From Ferrimonas sp. YFM (GTDB lineage: Bacteria; Pseudomonadota; Gammaproteobacteria; Enterobacterales; Shewanellaceae): DNA of 64,000 nt. The notes under the pieces were generated by a model. That model was not told the DNA's origin, did not search any database, and saw nothing but the letters and a program-made list of their open reading frames with translations. A program made the position numbers and the translations under genes. The stretch is from contig NZ_AP027368.1 in the NCBI RefSeq assembly GCF_030296015.1, forward strand, positions 1,488,001 through 1,552,000. The letters are read 5' to 3'. Of this stretch, positions 53,929-63,210 are shown in pieces (positions within the stretch are counted from its first letter, which is position 1; every line of letters starts with the position of its first letter).

Positions 53929-54972
53929 TTACGCCTTGGCGGCGCGAGCCTGGGCGATGATCTCCCGGGCCATGATGTCGGCCACCTCACCGGTGGTTTT
54001 CCCTTCCTCTTCCGCCTTGGCGAAGATGGTCAGCAGGGTGTAGTAGATCTTGCGTACCTTGGCTTCGGACTTATCCGCGTCGTAGTCTTTCTCGAAGGAG
54101 ACGTTGATGATGCCGCCGGCGTTGATTACATAGTCCGGGGCGTAGAGGATTCCCCTCTCCTTGAGGATCTCACCGTGACGGGGTTCCGCCAGCTGGTTGT
54201 TGGCACAACCGGCAACTATGGTCGCCTTCAGCTGGGGGATGGTGGCGTCGTTGACGGTGGCACCCAGGGCGCAGGGGCAGTACACGTCGACGTTCTGGCT
54301 GTAGATCTCATCCAGGCCGACGACGGTGGCGCCAAACTCGGTGGCGGCACGATCCAGCTGTTCTGGGCTAAGGTCGCAGACCACCAGCTCGGCACCGGCT
54401 TCGTGCAGGTGACGGCAGATGTCGAAGCCCACATGGCCCAGCCCCTGTACCGCAACCTTGATCCCTTCCAGGCTGTCCAGACCGCGCTGGTGCTTCACCG
54501 CAGCCTTGATGCCCAGATAGGTGCCCAGGGCGGTGAACGGAGAGGGATCGCCACTCTGGCCTTCCAGACCGCACATGTAAGGGGTGACCTCATGGGCCTT
54601 CATGATGTCGGAGGTGTTGATCCCCACATCTTCTGCGGAGTAGTAGCGGCCGCCCAGGGAGTCGACGGCGCGACCGAAGGCGTGGAACAGGGCGTCGGAC
54701 TTGTCGGACTTGGGATCGCCGATGATCACCGACTTGCCGCCGCCAAACTCCAGGCCGGCCAGGGCGTTCTTGTAGGTCATACCCCGGGAGAGGCGCAGTA
54801 CGTCGTTGATGGCGTCCTCTTCGCTCTCGTAGGGCCACATGCGGCAGCCGCCGACGGCTGGACCCAGAGTGGTGTCGTGTACGGCAATGATCGCTTTAAG
54901 GCCTGAGGCCTTGTCGTGGCAGAACATGACGTGCTCATGTTCATCAAATGAGATGTGCTCGAAAATGGACAC
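53929..54972 (-). CDS. Leucine dehydrogenase (Glu/Leu/Phe/Val dehydrogenase family)
   Basis: A 347-residue NAD-dependent amino acid dehydrogenase. The catalytic region has GPAVGGCRMWPY, GMTYKNALAGLEFGGGKSVIIGDP (catalytic Lys in GGGKS, about residue 80) and AEDVGINTSDI. The Rossmann domain has VAVQGLGHVGFDICRHLHEAG (about 170-190), and NAGGIINV follows. Length and sequence fit leucine/valine dehydrogenases, which oxidatively deaminate branched-chain amino acids to 2-oxo acids. Stand-alone gene with its own terminator; divergent from the DUF4826 gene. Confidence 0.92.
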   Translation of the reverse strand: MSIFEHISFDEHEHVMFCHDKASGLKAIIAVHDTTLGPAVGGCRMWPYESEEDAINDVLRLSRGMTYKNALAGLEFGGGKSVIIGDPKSDKSDALFHAFGRAVDSLGGRYYSAEDVGINTSDIMKAHEVTPYMCGLEGQSGDPSPFTALGTYLGIKAAVKHQRGLDSLEGIKVAVQGLGHVGFDICRHLHEAGAELVVCDLSPEQLDRAATEFGATVVGLDEIYSQNVDVYCPCALGATVNDATIPQLKATIVAGCANNQLAEPRHGEILKERGILYAPDYVINAGGIINVSFEKDYDADKSEAKVRKIYYTLLTIFAKAEEEGKTTGEVADIMAREIIAQARAAKA

Positions 54973-55179
54973 TGGCTTGCTCCCTGTGCAGTTTGCCTTT
55001 GTTTCAGGCCTTCTTATATGTGATTATGGTCGCCACCATACCAGTGACACACTGGTGCGCCAAGTCGAACCAGGGCCTGAGAGGGTGTCAAATGGCAAGC
55101 AAAGTTGACATAGATCACACTGCCAGTCTCTCTGCGCAAAAGTTGACTGGTATAAGGCAGTAGCAAGAAGGAAGAGGCA

Positions 55180-55599
55180 ATGACAGAACAACAACAGCCC
55201 CCCCAGCAGGAGCAGGAGTGGATCCGGACTCAATTTCAGAAGGCCAACCGTCACATGGCGGAGAAGGGCCTGATTCCGGGCAAGGTGTACGACAAGGAGT
55301 GCCGGGTACTGCCCCCCTTCCTGGCCCTTTGGAAGATCATGGAAAGTGGCAGCGGTAAGCGCTACTGGGTACTCAGTGGCGACCTGCCTGCAGATCTGAT
55401 GCAGGACACCCACATCGAGGATGCCCGCGATGCCCTGAGGCACTTCTCTTTGAACTGGCAAATGAAGGCGGAGAACATTCGCCGTACCACCCAGGACAAG
55501 ACCCAGTTGGAGTATGCGGCGCTGCTGATCAACCGCGCCGAAGCGATGTCGCAGATGCAGATGGATGAACGTTTCTGGTCAGGTGAAGCCAAGGCCTGA
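55180..55599 (+). CDS. DUF4826 family protein
   Basis: A 139-residue soluble protein: Gln-rich start, EWIRTQFQKANRHMAEKGLIPGKVY, then LPPFLALWKIMESGSGKRYWVLSGDLPADLM and RDALRHFSLNWQMKAENI. This layout matches a gammaproteobacterial DUF4826 family I know from Shewanella-type genomes; no function is established. Upstream there is GAAGAGG. Single gene with a bidirectional terminator after it. Confidence 0.8.
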   Translation: MTEQQQPPQQEQEWIRTQFQKANRHMAEKGLIPGKVYDKECRVLPPFLALWKIMESGSGKRYWVLSGDLPADLMQDTHIEDARDALRHFSLNWQMKAENIRRTTQDKTQLEYAALLINRAEAMSQMQMDERFWSGEAKA

Positions 55600-55614
55600 G
55601 CCTGATACAGCATT

Positions 55615-55647
55615 GAAAAAGGGGAGCCATCGGCTCCCCTTTTTTAT
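55615..55647. terminator. Bidirectional terminator, DUF4826 gene / NtrC-like regulator
   Basis: AAAAAGGGGAGCC-ATC-GGCTCCCCTTTTTT between convergent genes; the regulator's stop lies just inside its T-rich edge. Confidence 0.92.
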
Positions 55648-57023
55648 TCCCCCTTGGCCAGGCGGCGACTCAGCGCGCTCTGGCTGATCCCCAGCATCTT
55701 GGCGGCGGCGGTCTGGTTGTTGGCGGTGCGGCTCATCGCCTCTTCGATGATGGCACGGTTGACCTCGGCCAGGCTGGGCAACTGCTCCGGGAAACGCAGC
55801 AGTTGCGCCGGTGCCGCGTCTCCCTGGTGCTCCTGCATCGCTTCCACAAAGGGGGCGATATTCAGGTGAGTGTCGTCGCTGCGGCTGACCGCGTCGAACA
55901 CCATCCCCTTGAGCTCTTGCAGGTTGCCCGGGAAAGGGTAGCCCGCCAGCTTGGCGGCCAGATCCGCTGGCAGCAGTGGGGCCGGGCGCTGCATCTGCTC
56001 GCTGGCCTGCTCGATGAAATGGTTGAGCAGCAGCGGCAGGTCCAGGGGGCGCTCCCGCAGAGGGGGCAGGTTGATGCGGTGTGCCCGCAGCCGGTACAGC
56101 AGATCGTTGCGGAAACGGCCCGCTTTTTTCAGCTCCAGCAGGTCATGCTGAGTGGAGGTGACGATGCGACAGCGCACCGGGAAGGGGCGATCACTGCCGA
56201 TGGGGTAGTACTGACGGTACTGCAGCAGATCCAGCAGTTTTGCCTGGGCCTCCAGGGGCAGATCGCCGATCTCATCCAGGTAGAGCAGCCCCTCTTGGGC
56301 GCTGTGCACCAGGCCGGCCCGGGCCGGTTCATCCCCTTCGACGGCGCCACGAACCTGGCCAAACAGGGTGGCCTCGAACCCTTCCAGGCTCAGGCCCGCC
56401 AGATTGACCCGGACGAACGGCGTGTCGGCACCAACCAGGCGGTGCAGGGCCTGGGCAAACAGATCCTTGCCACTGCCACTTTCGCCGGTGATCAGGATTG
56501 GTTCCGGACTGATGGCCAGGGCTTCCAGGTAGCGCAGCCGGTCCAGCATCGCCGGCTCGCAGGTGAGAATGTGGTTGAAGGCTTCAGGCTGAGCCAGTTC
56601 CCGGCTGAGGAAGCTCTCTTTGATCTGCTGATAGCTGCGCTCCAGGCCCACCACTTCCAGGGCACGGCGCACCGTGCTGGCCAGATCTTCCACGTTGCCG
56701 GTCTTGATGAAGTAGTCGTAGGCGCCGCGCTTCATGCAGCGCACCGCGGTTTCCACCTCGTTGACCCCGGTGACGATGATCACCCTGGTGTTGGGGTAGC
56801 GGCCGCGGATCTCCTCCAGCAGCTGTTCACCTGAGTGGAAGGGCATGGTCAGGTCCAGCAGCACCAGGGCGTACTCCTTGAGATCCATGCGGTTGAGCAC
56901 CTGACGGCTGTCTACACAGGTGTCCAGGGTGGCCTCTGGCACCAGGCGGGTCAGGGTCATGGAGAGGGTGCGCAGCCACTGGGCTTCGTCGTCCACCAGC
57001 AACAGGTTTCGTGCCAGCTTCAT
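55644..57023 (-). CDS. NtrC-family response regulator lacking GAFTGA
   Basis: A 459-residue regulator: receiver domain (about 6-120) with DDE and phospho-acceptor in ALVLLDLTMP; AAA+ domain (about 145-370) with Walker A ITGESGSGKD and Walker B LLYLDEIGD, arginine fingers in FRNDLLYRL; C-terminal Fis-type helix-turn-helix (QTAAAKMLGISQSALSRRL). The sigma-54 contact loop normally GAFTGA reads GAVEGD, so it probably does not activate sigma-54 promoters and may act as a sigma-70 regulator or repressor. ATG 57023 has a full AGGAGG and overlaps the kinase stop by four bases. Confidence 0.9.
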   Translation of the reverse strand: MKLARNLLLVDDEAQWLRTLSMTLTRLVPEATLDTCVDSRQVLNRMDLKEYALVLLDLTMPFHSGEQLLEEIRGRYPNTRVIIVTGVNEVETAVRCMKRGAYDYFIKTGNVEDLASTVRRALEVVGLERSYQQIKESFLSRELAQPEAFNHILTCEPAMLDRLRYLEALAISPEPILITGESGSGKDLFAQALHRLVGADTPFVRVNLAGLSLEGFEATLFGQVRGAVEGDEPARAGLVHSAQEGLLYLDEIGDLPLEAQAKLLDLLQYRQYYPIGSDRPFPVRCRIVTSTQHDLLELKKAGRFRNDLLYRLRAHRINLPPLRERPLDLPLLLNHFIEQASEQMQRPAPLLPADLAAKLAGYPFPGNLQELKGMVFDAVSRSDDTHLNIAPFVEAMQEHQGDAAPAQLLRFPEQLPSLAEVNRAIIEEAMSRTANNQTAAAKMLGISQSALSRRLAKGE

Positions 57024-58990
57024 GCTTGCTCCTCCTCGGGGAAGTAGAGGGTCATGGTGGTGCCTTGGTCCAGATCGGACTCCACCAGCCATTTGCCATT
57101 GTGTTCATTGATGATGCGGCTGCACACCGACAGCCCCAGGCCGGTGCCGCCCACGTGGCGGCGGGTGGTGAAGAAGGGCTCCTTGATGCGCTGTACCGTC
57201 TCCCTGTCCATGCCGCAGCCGTTGTCGCGGATCTTGATAAAGACCCCCTGGGGATCCCGGCCGGTCTCCAGCTGGAGCACGCCACGGTCCGGGCTCATGG
57301 CGTGACAGGCGTTCTGAACCAGGTTGATCATCACCTGCTGCAGCTGCTGGGCATCGCCTCGCATCCTCGGGTCCTGTTCATCCAGGGCGGTCTGGACCCC
57401 GAAACGTTTCACCTGATTGGCGGTGAGGCGCAGGGAGACCTGAACCACGTCATTGAGGCTCAGGCTCTGGTGGCTGGCCTGATCGGCGGGGCGGGCGTAC
57501 TGCTTGAGGTCGTCGACGATCCGGGCGATGCGCCTGGCTCCCTCTTCGATGGTGTGGCTGCCGTTGTCCAGTTCCCTCAGGGCCCGGTCCGGATCCAGTC
57601 CGGCGATCAGCCAGAAGGGATCCTGCTCCCGGTAGTGTTCGATGGCGGGCTTGAGATCCTGCATCGCTTCGCTGAACAGGGCGATGGCGTGGACTATCAG
57701 CCCGGTGGGGTTGTTGATCTCATGGGCGATGCCCGCGGACAGTTCGCCCAGGGAGGCCAGGCGGCTGGCCTGTTCATTGGCCTGACGCAGCTTGTGCTGC
57801 TCGGTGGTCTCCTCGAGCATCACCACTGCCTGCTCCTGGCCTATGGGGTGGATCTGCAGCTGCCAGTACTGCTGCCCCTGGTGCAGCTCCTTAACCTGGC
57901 CCTTCTGGGTGTTGAGCACCATCCTGAGTATCGGTGCCAGCTGAAAGTGCAGGCCCAGGCTGTCCAGCAGGGCCCCGGACTCCAGCATCGACTGATTTTT
58001 GCCGTTGCTCCACAGGCACTCCTGGCGGCGGTCAAACAGGAATACCCCGTGGGGGATGCCGTCGAGCACCGACTGGAACTGGCGAGACAGCTGGGAGATG
58101 CGCCCTTCCGCCAGGCGGCGCTGCTCCAGTTCGTTGTCCAGGTCCAGGGTGCGTTTGTGCAGCCGGCGGCTGATGGAGAAGGTAAACACCAGGCCGATGG
58201 CGGCCAGGGTGGCGATCAGCACCGAGCCCCACATCACCTGCTCGTGGGTGGAGGTCAGATCCACCTTCTCCCGGCCGGTGCCAAACCATTTGTTGACCAG
58301 CAGGTCGTACTCGCCGGAGAGCTTGAGCTGGCGCAGGGCCTTGTTGATCTCGGTCATCAGTGCCGCGTTCTTGTCATTGCTGACGAAGTTGAAGGCGCCG
58401 TAGATCAGCGGGTCACTGGCACTGCGCACCGAGGGGTAGAGGGGCTGCAGGCGTCGGGCGACGAAGTTCTCCGCCAACACCACGTCCACCCGCTTCTGCA
58501 GCAGCATCTTGAAGCCGGTTTCATAGAGATCCACATCGATGCGGATAAAGTTCTGAGGGTGGCCCCGCAGGTAGACATCGACGAAAGAGCCCACCTTGAT
58601 CGCCACCCGCTTGCCCGCCAGATCCTGCCAGTTGTTGATGAAGCTCTTGCCCTGCAGGGTATAGGCCTTGGCGTGGGTGGCGTAGATGGGATCGGACTGC
58701 TGGGCGTTGCGGCTGATGGCCACCGGGCTCACCACACAGATGACGTCGATGTCACTGTTCGGGTTCTGCACGTCCCGCACCAGTTGCTGGAAGGATTTGC
58801 GTCTGGGGTGGATGCTGTGCCCGGTCAATTGACCGATGCGCTTGAGCAGCTCGATGTTGAAGCCCTGATCCACCCCGTTCTTGCGCCACTCCAGAGGCGC
58901 GGTATTGGAGTGAACCCCAAACACCACAGGTTCGCCGGAGGCCAGACACAGGGATGAGAACAGCAGCAGAATTGAGAGGCAATATTTCAT
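57020..58990 (-). CDS. Sensor histidine kinase with periplasmic substrate-binding domain
   Basis: A 656-residue kinase: signal-like N terminus (1-18), an SBP_bac_3-type periplasmic domain (about 20-250; VFGVHSNTAPLEWRKNGVDQGF, GKRVAIKVGSFVDVYLRG), one membrane helix (about 258-280), a PAS-like region (about 315-415), HisKA with SLGELSAGIAHEINNPTGLI (His near residue 435) and HATPase with NLVQNACHA, DNGCGM and GTGLGLSV. The substrate-binding fold suggests an amino acid or organic acid ligand. It is coupled to the NtrC-like regulator by an ATGA overlap and lies downstream of the porin gene behind a terminator. Confidence 0.92.
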   Translation of the reverse strand: MKYCLSILLLFSSLCLASGEPVVFGVHSNTAPLEWRKNGVDQGFNIELLKRIGQLTGHSIHPRRKSFQQLVRDVQNPNSDIDVICVVSPVAISRNAQQSDPIYATHAKAYTLQGKSFINNWQDLAGKRVAIKVGSFVDVYLRGHPQNFIRIDVDLYETGFKMLLQKRVDVVLAENFVARRLQPLYPSVRSASDPLIYGAFNFVSNDKNAALMTEINKALRQLKLSGEYDLLVNKWFGTGREKVDLTSTHEQVMWGSVLIATLAAIGLVFTFSISRRLHKRTLDLDNELEQRRLAEGRISQLSRQFQSVLDGIPHGVFLFDRRQECLWSNGKNQSMLESGALLDSLGLHFQLAPILRMVLNTQKGQVKELHQGQQYWQLQIHPIGQEQAVVMLEETTEQHKLRQANEQASRLASLGELSAGIAHEINNPTGLIVHAIALFSEAMQDLKPAIEHYREQDPFWLIAGLDPDRALRELDNGSHTIEEGARRIARIVDDLKQYARPADQASHQSLSLNDVVQVSLRLTANQVKRFGVQTALDEQDPRMRGDAQQLQQVMINLVQNACHAMSPDRGVLQLETGRDPQGVFIKIRDNGCGMDRETVQRIKEPFFTTRRHVGGTGLGLSVCSRIINEHNGKWLVESDLDQGTTMTLYFPEEEQA

Positions 58991-59101
58991 GGGGGAATCA
59001 TACCTAAGAGTAGGTAGCCGAGATGTGCAGAGGATCGCGAATTGGACTCAGGTCCAGTGCAGACTCTCATTCGGGGGAGCATGCGCCGTGTTGCCGGTCC
59101 C

Positions 59102-59126
59102 AAAAAAAGGGGCCCGCAGGCCCCTT
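59102..59126 (-). terminator. Terminator of the porin gene
   Basis: Minus strand AAGGGGCC-TGC-GGGCCCCTT followed by seven Ts, about 20 bases past the stop. Confidence 0.92.
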
Positions 59127-59145
59127 AGAGTTTGTCGTACAGGAG

Positions 59146-60195
59146 TTAGAACTTGTAGTGCAGACCCATGGTGAAGATGTTGTCACCTTCGTCGTACAGC
59201 TTGGCGGCGGCAGTGGCCACTTCCGCGTCGAAGCGGCTGTAGTGGGCGTACAGCTTGGCGGCTTTGCTCAGCTTGTAGTCGGCGCCTACGGCGTAGTTGG
59301 TCACTTCGGCCTTGGTGACGTCGCCCTTGTTCAGGCCAGCCAGGCTCTTCATGACGTTGCCAGCGTATTTGCCGTTACCGGAGTCGTCCTGGCCATAACG
59401 GGCTTTCAGGGTGATCACATCGGTCAGAGGGTAGGCGGCGTCAACAACGAAACCGCTGCCATCCAGGTTCTCGAAGTTGAGATCCTTGGTGTCCTGGAAG
59501 ATGGCGCCCAGCTTCACCTTGCCCAGTTTGACCTGACCGGTGATACGGTAGGCTTCATCGCCACCCAGACCGGCGTTGTAACCCAGGGCCACGAAGTAGT
59601 TCTTCTTCGCCAGCTTCTTGTCGCCGTACAGGGCGGATACTGAGTACAGGTCACCCTCAACATCGGCGTCGGCGCCGTAGGCGTCGTCTTCCAGCTGGTA
59701 GGTACCGATCAGAGTCACGCCACCCAGTTTAGGGGAGATGTAGCTGATCATGTCGCCGTAGCGGCTGTTGCCGGAGAACAGGCGGTTGATGTCGGTGTTG
59801 GTCAGGTTGAACTTGTCTACGCCGCCTTCAGCTTTCCAGAATGCGGAGCCCATCTTACCGAAGGTCAGCTCACCGAAGCCGCCTTTCAGACCCAGGTAGG
59901 TGTCACGAGAGGAGAATGGGTTGCTGGCATCGCTGTCTTCACCGCGAACCATCACTTCGGCCTTGTACACCAAGGCCAGGGCGTCGTTCAGGGCTACGTT
60001 GCCCTTGATGCCAACCAGGGAGAAGTCGTTCTCGATGGTGGTGCCTTCGCCACCGCCGATGTTGGAAGCGAAACCGGTATCGGCGTCAGTCACTGCCAGA
60101 CGCATGGCGCCATAGAAGGTGGGCATCTCTGCCTGTACTGCAGTGGAGCCCAGCAGAGCCAGCAGCATAGAGGAAGCTACAATGCTTTTTTTCAT
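59146..60195 (-). CDS. General porin (Gram-negative porin family)
   Basis: A 349-residue outer-membrane porin: signal peptide (1-22, cut at VQA/E), alternating beta strands typical of a 16-strand trimeric porin (FYGAMRLAVTDADTG, DTYLGLKGGFGELTFGKM, the latter the usual LG..G..GE...G motif with the PEFGG-like loop 3), and a terminal MGLHYKF ending in Phe. It forms a diffusion channel for small hydrophilic solutes. Codon choice is biased like that of highly expressed genes. Divergent from fccA across about 430 bases. Confidence 0.95.
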   Translation of the reverse strand: MKKSIVASSMLLALLGSTAVQAEMPTFYGAMRLAVTDADTGFASNIGGGEGTTIENDFSLVGIKGNVALNDALALVYKAEVMVRGEDSDASNPFSSRDTYLGLKGGFGELTFGKMGSAFWKAEGGVDKFNLTNTDINRLFSGNSRYGDMISYISPKLGGVTLIGTYQLEDDAYGADADVEGDLYSVSALYGDKKLAKKNYFVALGYNAGLGGDEAYRITGQVKLGKVKLGAIFQDTKDLNFENLDGSGFVVDAAYPLTDVITLKARYGQDDSGNGKYAGNVMKSLAGLNKGDVTKAEVTNYAVGADYKLSKAAKLYAHYSRFDAEVATAAAKLYDEGDNIFTMGLHYKF

Positions 60196-60627
60196 CTTAC
60201 ATACCCTATTTTATTTGGTGTGGGATTGCTTGGCGGAAAGATTAAGAAATAAATAGCCGGCATAATGTGATCTAAAGTGGAATTTATATTTGTTTAATTG
60301 TCTGTGGTTTTAATATTTGCCCCAAGCCTTATTTTATTGGCTTTCTTTGAGCTTGCTAGTGTGGGTCTATGCAAAAATGCATAGGCGGCCATGGTGCAAT
60401 GCACATCTGCATAGTGCTAAAACCCCGCTGTGACAGTGGCTTCACTTCTGTGCTTTGGATGGCGAACTGGCTTGTATTTCCAATGAGGCTGACAAAAGAT
60501 AAAAGGTAAAAGGGAGCCGGCATTAAATTGTTCTATTTACTAGATTCAAAAAATGAATATTTCGGCTCTTTTATTAACGGCGTGAAAAATCATTTTTCAT
60601 GTTCGTAAAACCACCTAGGAGATATCG
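60196..60627. other. Porin / fccA divergent control region
   Basis: About 430 bases, AT-rich toward both genes and without a credible gene. The middle holds a cluster of TGCATAG/CTATGCA and GTGCA elements (60367-60414). A TGTGA half-site is near 60265, without a matching second half. Confidence 0.6.
60367..60414. promoter_or_regulatory. Array of TGCATAG / GTGCA dyads
   Basis: CTATGCA-AAAA-TGCATAG (60367-60384), GTGCA-A-TGCAC (60394-60404) and a further TGCATAG (60408-60414) within 48 bases. This repeated half-site suggests cooperative binding by a regulator of the porin, fccA, or both. Confidence 0.5.
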
Positions 60628-62415
60628 ATGAACGCTCGCAAATATGCACTGTCTCTGAGTGCACTTTTGGTGTCCGGTGTATTGTCTGCTTCCACTCTGG
60701 CTGCAGACAATCTGGCCGATTTCCACGCTGATAACCTGGGCTGTGAAGCCTGCCACACCGAGAGCATGGAGCTGTCTGACGACAACCTGAGCCATGAGAA
60801 CAGCCAGTGTGTCAGCTGCCACGGCGATCTGAAAGAGGTGGCCGAGTCCACCAAGCACGAGCATTTCAACGCTCACGCTTCCCACTTCCCCGGTGAGCCA
60901 GCCTGTACCGCCTGTCACGCGGGCCACCAGAAGTCCCTGAACTACTGCGATTCCTGCCACAGCTTCGATTTCGACATGCCTTACCACGGCAAGTGGGAGC
61001 GCCACGAGCCTTCCATCGCCGAGCTGCACAAAGACAAGGCTGACCGCGAAGCGGCCCTGGCTGCTGCCCCTCGTGACACCGTTGATGTGCTGGTAGTGGG
61101 TTCCGGTGGCGCCGGTTTCTCTGCTGCCGTATCCGCCTTCGACAACGGCGCCAAGGTGATGCTGATTGAGAAGGAGCCTGTGATCGGTGGTAACGCCAAG
61201 CTGGCCGCCGGTGGCATGAACGCCGCCGAAACCAAGCAGCAGGCAGCCAAGGGCATCAAGGACAGCATCGAGCTGATGACCAAGGACACCATGAAGGGTG
61301 GCCGCAACATCAACGATCCTGCCCTGGTTAAGGTTCTGGTTGAAGACTCCGCAGGCTCCATCGACTGGATGACCGGCATGGGCGCGGATCTGAGCGACGT
61401 AGGCCGCATGGGTGGCGCGTCCGTTAACCGTACTCACCGTCCAACCGGTGGTGCCGGTGTGGGTGCCCACGTGGTTCAGGTGCTGTACGACAATGCGGTG
61501 AAGCGCAACATCGACATGCGCATGAACACCCGTGGTGTTGAAGTCCTCAAAGATGCCTCCGGCAAGGTGAAGGGCATGCTGGTCAAGGGCAAATACACAG
61601 GTTACTACTGGGTGAAAGCCGACGCCGTCGTGCTGGCCACCGGTGGCTTCGGTAAGAACAACGACCGTGTTGCCAAACTGGATCCCAAGCTGAAGGGCTT
61701 TAAAGCCACCAACCAGCCTGGCGCCACAGGTGACGGTCTGGACGTGGCCGGCGAAGCCGGTGCCGCCATGGTTGATCTCAAGTACATCCAGGCTCACCCA
61801 ACTCTGTCCATCAAGGGCGGTGTGATGGTGACCGAGGCGGTTCGTGGTAACGGTGCCATCCTGGTGAACCGTGAAGGTAAGCGTTTCGTCAACGAGATCA
61901 CCACTCGTGACAAGGCTGCCGCAGCCATTCTGCAGCAGACCGGCAAGACTGCCTTCCTGATCTTCGATGACTCCGTACGCAAGTCTCTGAAGAAGATTGA
62001 GAAGTACATTGGTCTGGGCGTAGTACCCGCCAACGCTTCCATCGTGGAACTGGGCAAATCCCAGGGCATCAACGGCGACGAGCTGAAGAAATCCATCGCC
62101 CGCTACAACGAGTTTGTGGCGGCCGGTAAAGACGCTGATTTCGAGCGTCCTCAGCTGCCTCGCGCCCTGAACGAAGGCCAGTACTACGCCATCGAAGTGG
62201 GCCCAGGTGTGCACCACACCATGGGTGGCGTGAAGATCGACAACAAGTCCGAAGTTCTGGACACCAAGGGTAAGGTGATTCCTGGCCTGTACGGTGCCGG
62301 TGAGGTGACTGGTGGTGTTCACGGCGCCAACCGTCTGGGTGGTAACGCCATCTCCGACATCGTGACCTTTGGTCGCCTGGCCGGTGAGGAAGCGGCCAAG
62401 TACTCCAAGCAGTAA
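60628..62415 (+). CDS. fccA: Tetraheme flavocytochrome c fumarate reductase
   Basis: A 595-residue periplasmic enzyme: signal peptide (1-25, cut at LAA/D); four c-type heme motifs CEACH (39-43), CVSCH (61-65), CTACH (93-97) and CDSCH (107-111); FAD domain beginning [14 protein letters not shown] (155-168); active-site residues in [17 protein letters not shown] (the catalytic Arg) and [10 protein letters not shown]. It is the soluble fumarate reductase of Shewanella-type anaerobic respiration, receiving electrons through a CymA-like quinol dehydrogenase (not in this window). Strong codon bias and its own terminator indicate high expression. Confidence 0.97.
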   Translation: MNARKYALSLSALLVSGVLSASTLAADNLADFHADNLGCEACHTESMELSDDNLSHENSQCVSCHGDLKEVAESTKHEHFNAHASHFPGEPACTACHAGHQKSLNYCDSCHSFDFDMPYHGKWERHEPSIAELHKDKADREAALAAAPRDTVDVLVVGSGGAGFSAAVSAFDNGAKVMLIEKEPVIGGNAKLAAGGMNAAETKQQAAKGIKDSIELMTKDTMKGGRNINDPALVKVLVEDSAGSIDWMTGMGADLSDVGRMGGASVNRTHRPTGGAGVGAHVVQVLYDNAVKRNIDMRMNTRGVEVLKDASGKVKGMLVKGKYTGYYWVKADAVVLATGGFGKNNDRVAKLDPKLKGFKATNQPGATGDGLDVAGEAGAAMVDLKYIQAHPTLSIKGGVMVTEAVRGNGAILVNREGKRFVNEITTRDKAAAAILQQTGKTAFLIFDDSVRKSLKKIEKYIGLGVVPANASIVELGKSQGINGDELKKSIARYNEFVAAGKDADFERPQLPRALNEGQYYAIEVGPGVHHTMGGVKIDNKSEVLDTKGKVIPGLYGAGEVTGGVHGANRLGGNAISDIVTFGRLAGEEAAKYSKQ

Positions 62416-62446
62416 CAGCGAACATCAGTTTCATTCCTGCACGCTT

Positions 62447-62475
62447 TTGGGAGGGCCTCGCGCCCTCCCTTTTTT
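62447..62475 (+). terminator. Terminator of fccA
   Basis: GGGAGGGC (62449-62456), a five-base loop, GCCCTCCC (62462-62469) and six Ts. Confidence 0.93.
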
Positions 62476-62620
62476 GTGCCTGCCTCTCCGGATTCAGCCT
62501 GAACTCTGTTTGTTGTCATTCCCCGCAGTATTGAGTGTCGCCGCGGCACCCTGGCGCCGACACCCCTGCTGTCGCCGTCAAAAAACTCAGCAGAGAACTC
62601 GATACAGTGGAAATAAAAAT

Positions 62621-62636
62621 GTGATCAAAGTCACAT
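62621..62636. promoter_or_regulatory. Consensus CRP-binding site
   Basis: TGTGA-TCAAAG-TCACA matches the CRP core consensus at all ten arm positions, with A-rich flanks. It is 70-85 bases upstream of the DUF2057 gene, near a possible -10 (TATAGG, 62651-62656). Confidence 0.8.
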
Positions 62637-62705
62637 TGTCTGTTAGATCTTATAGGGAGTGGCGGCATAGAGCCGTACAGCACGCGCTACAGGGAGAGAA
62701 CAACA

Positions 62706-63104
62706 ATGCGTACACTGATTGCATCCGCGGCCATGATGATGGCATCCATGGCTTCAGCCAGCACTCTGACCCTGCCCACAGGCTTCTACGCCATGGAGGT
62801 CAATGGTGCACCCGCCCAGCAGCAGGGACGTACCCTGGAACTGGGAGAGGGCAAGCAGGTGGTGACCCTGAGGTACATCAACCCCTACATCAGTCACCCC
62901 GAGTCCAACGACTTCTACACCTCCAAGCCTCAATATCTGGTGTTCAACGCCGGAACCGGGGAGATGCAGCTGGTGCTGGACGAGCGCCGCCAGTTTGATC
63001 CCTACGCGGCCGATCTGAAGTTCCACATTCAGGCCAATGGCCGCAAGGTGGCCATGAAACGCTACAGCGGTCATTCGGCGATTGCCGCGGCCCTGGCTGA
63101 CTAG
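62706..63104 (+). CDS. DUF2057 (YccT-like) periplasmic protein
   Basis: A 132-residue secreted protein: signal peptide (1-19, cut at ASA/S), then STLTLPTGFYAMEVNGAPA and GEGKQVVTLRYINPY, the start of the DUF2057 pattern also seen in E. coli YccT. It is about 85 residues shorter than YccT, so it is either a short family member or only related to the first half. E. coli YccT restrains curli assembly; nothing curli-like is nearby. A CRP consensus site precedes it. Confidence 0.75.
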   Translation: MRTLIASAAMMMASMASASTLTLPTGFYAMEVNGAPAQQQGRTLELGEGKQVVTLRYINPYISHPESNDFYTSKPQYLVFNAGTGEMQLVLDERRQFDPYAADLKFHIQANGRKVAMKRYSGHSAIAAALAD

Positions 63105-63144
63105 TTCCAAACGCAACATCTGTCTTCATCCGCACGATAAATTC

Positions 63145-63166
63145 GGGGAGCCATAGGCTCTTTTTT
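63145..63166 (+). terminator. Terminator of the DUF2057 gene
   Basis: GAGCC-ATA-GGCTC (63148-63160) followed by six Ts. Confidence 0.8.
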
Positions 63167-63210
63167 ATGTCAGTTTCTTGATGCCGGCAGCCAGCCAATG
63201 TTGGGGGCCG

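Noticed and set aside
57011-58957. 648-codon open frame antisense to the sensor kinase
   Set aside because: Shadow of a complete kinase with all catalytic boxes on the minus strand.
60260-60285. CRP site upstream of fccA
   Set aside because: Only one TGTGA half-site; the second half does not match.
60574-62322. 582-codon open frame antisense to fccA
   Set aside because: It mirrors the third-position bias of a highly expressed GC-rich gene; the sense strand encodes a complete tetraheme flavoprotein and the antisense product resembles nothing.
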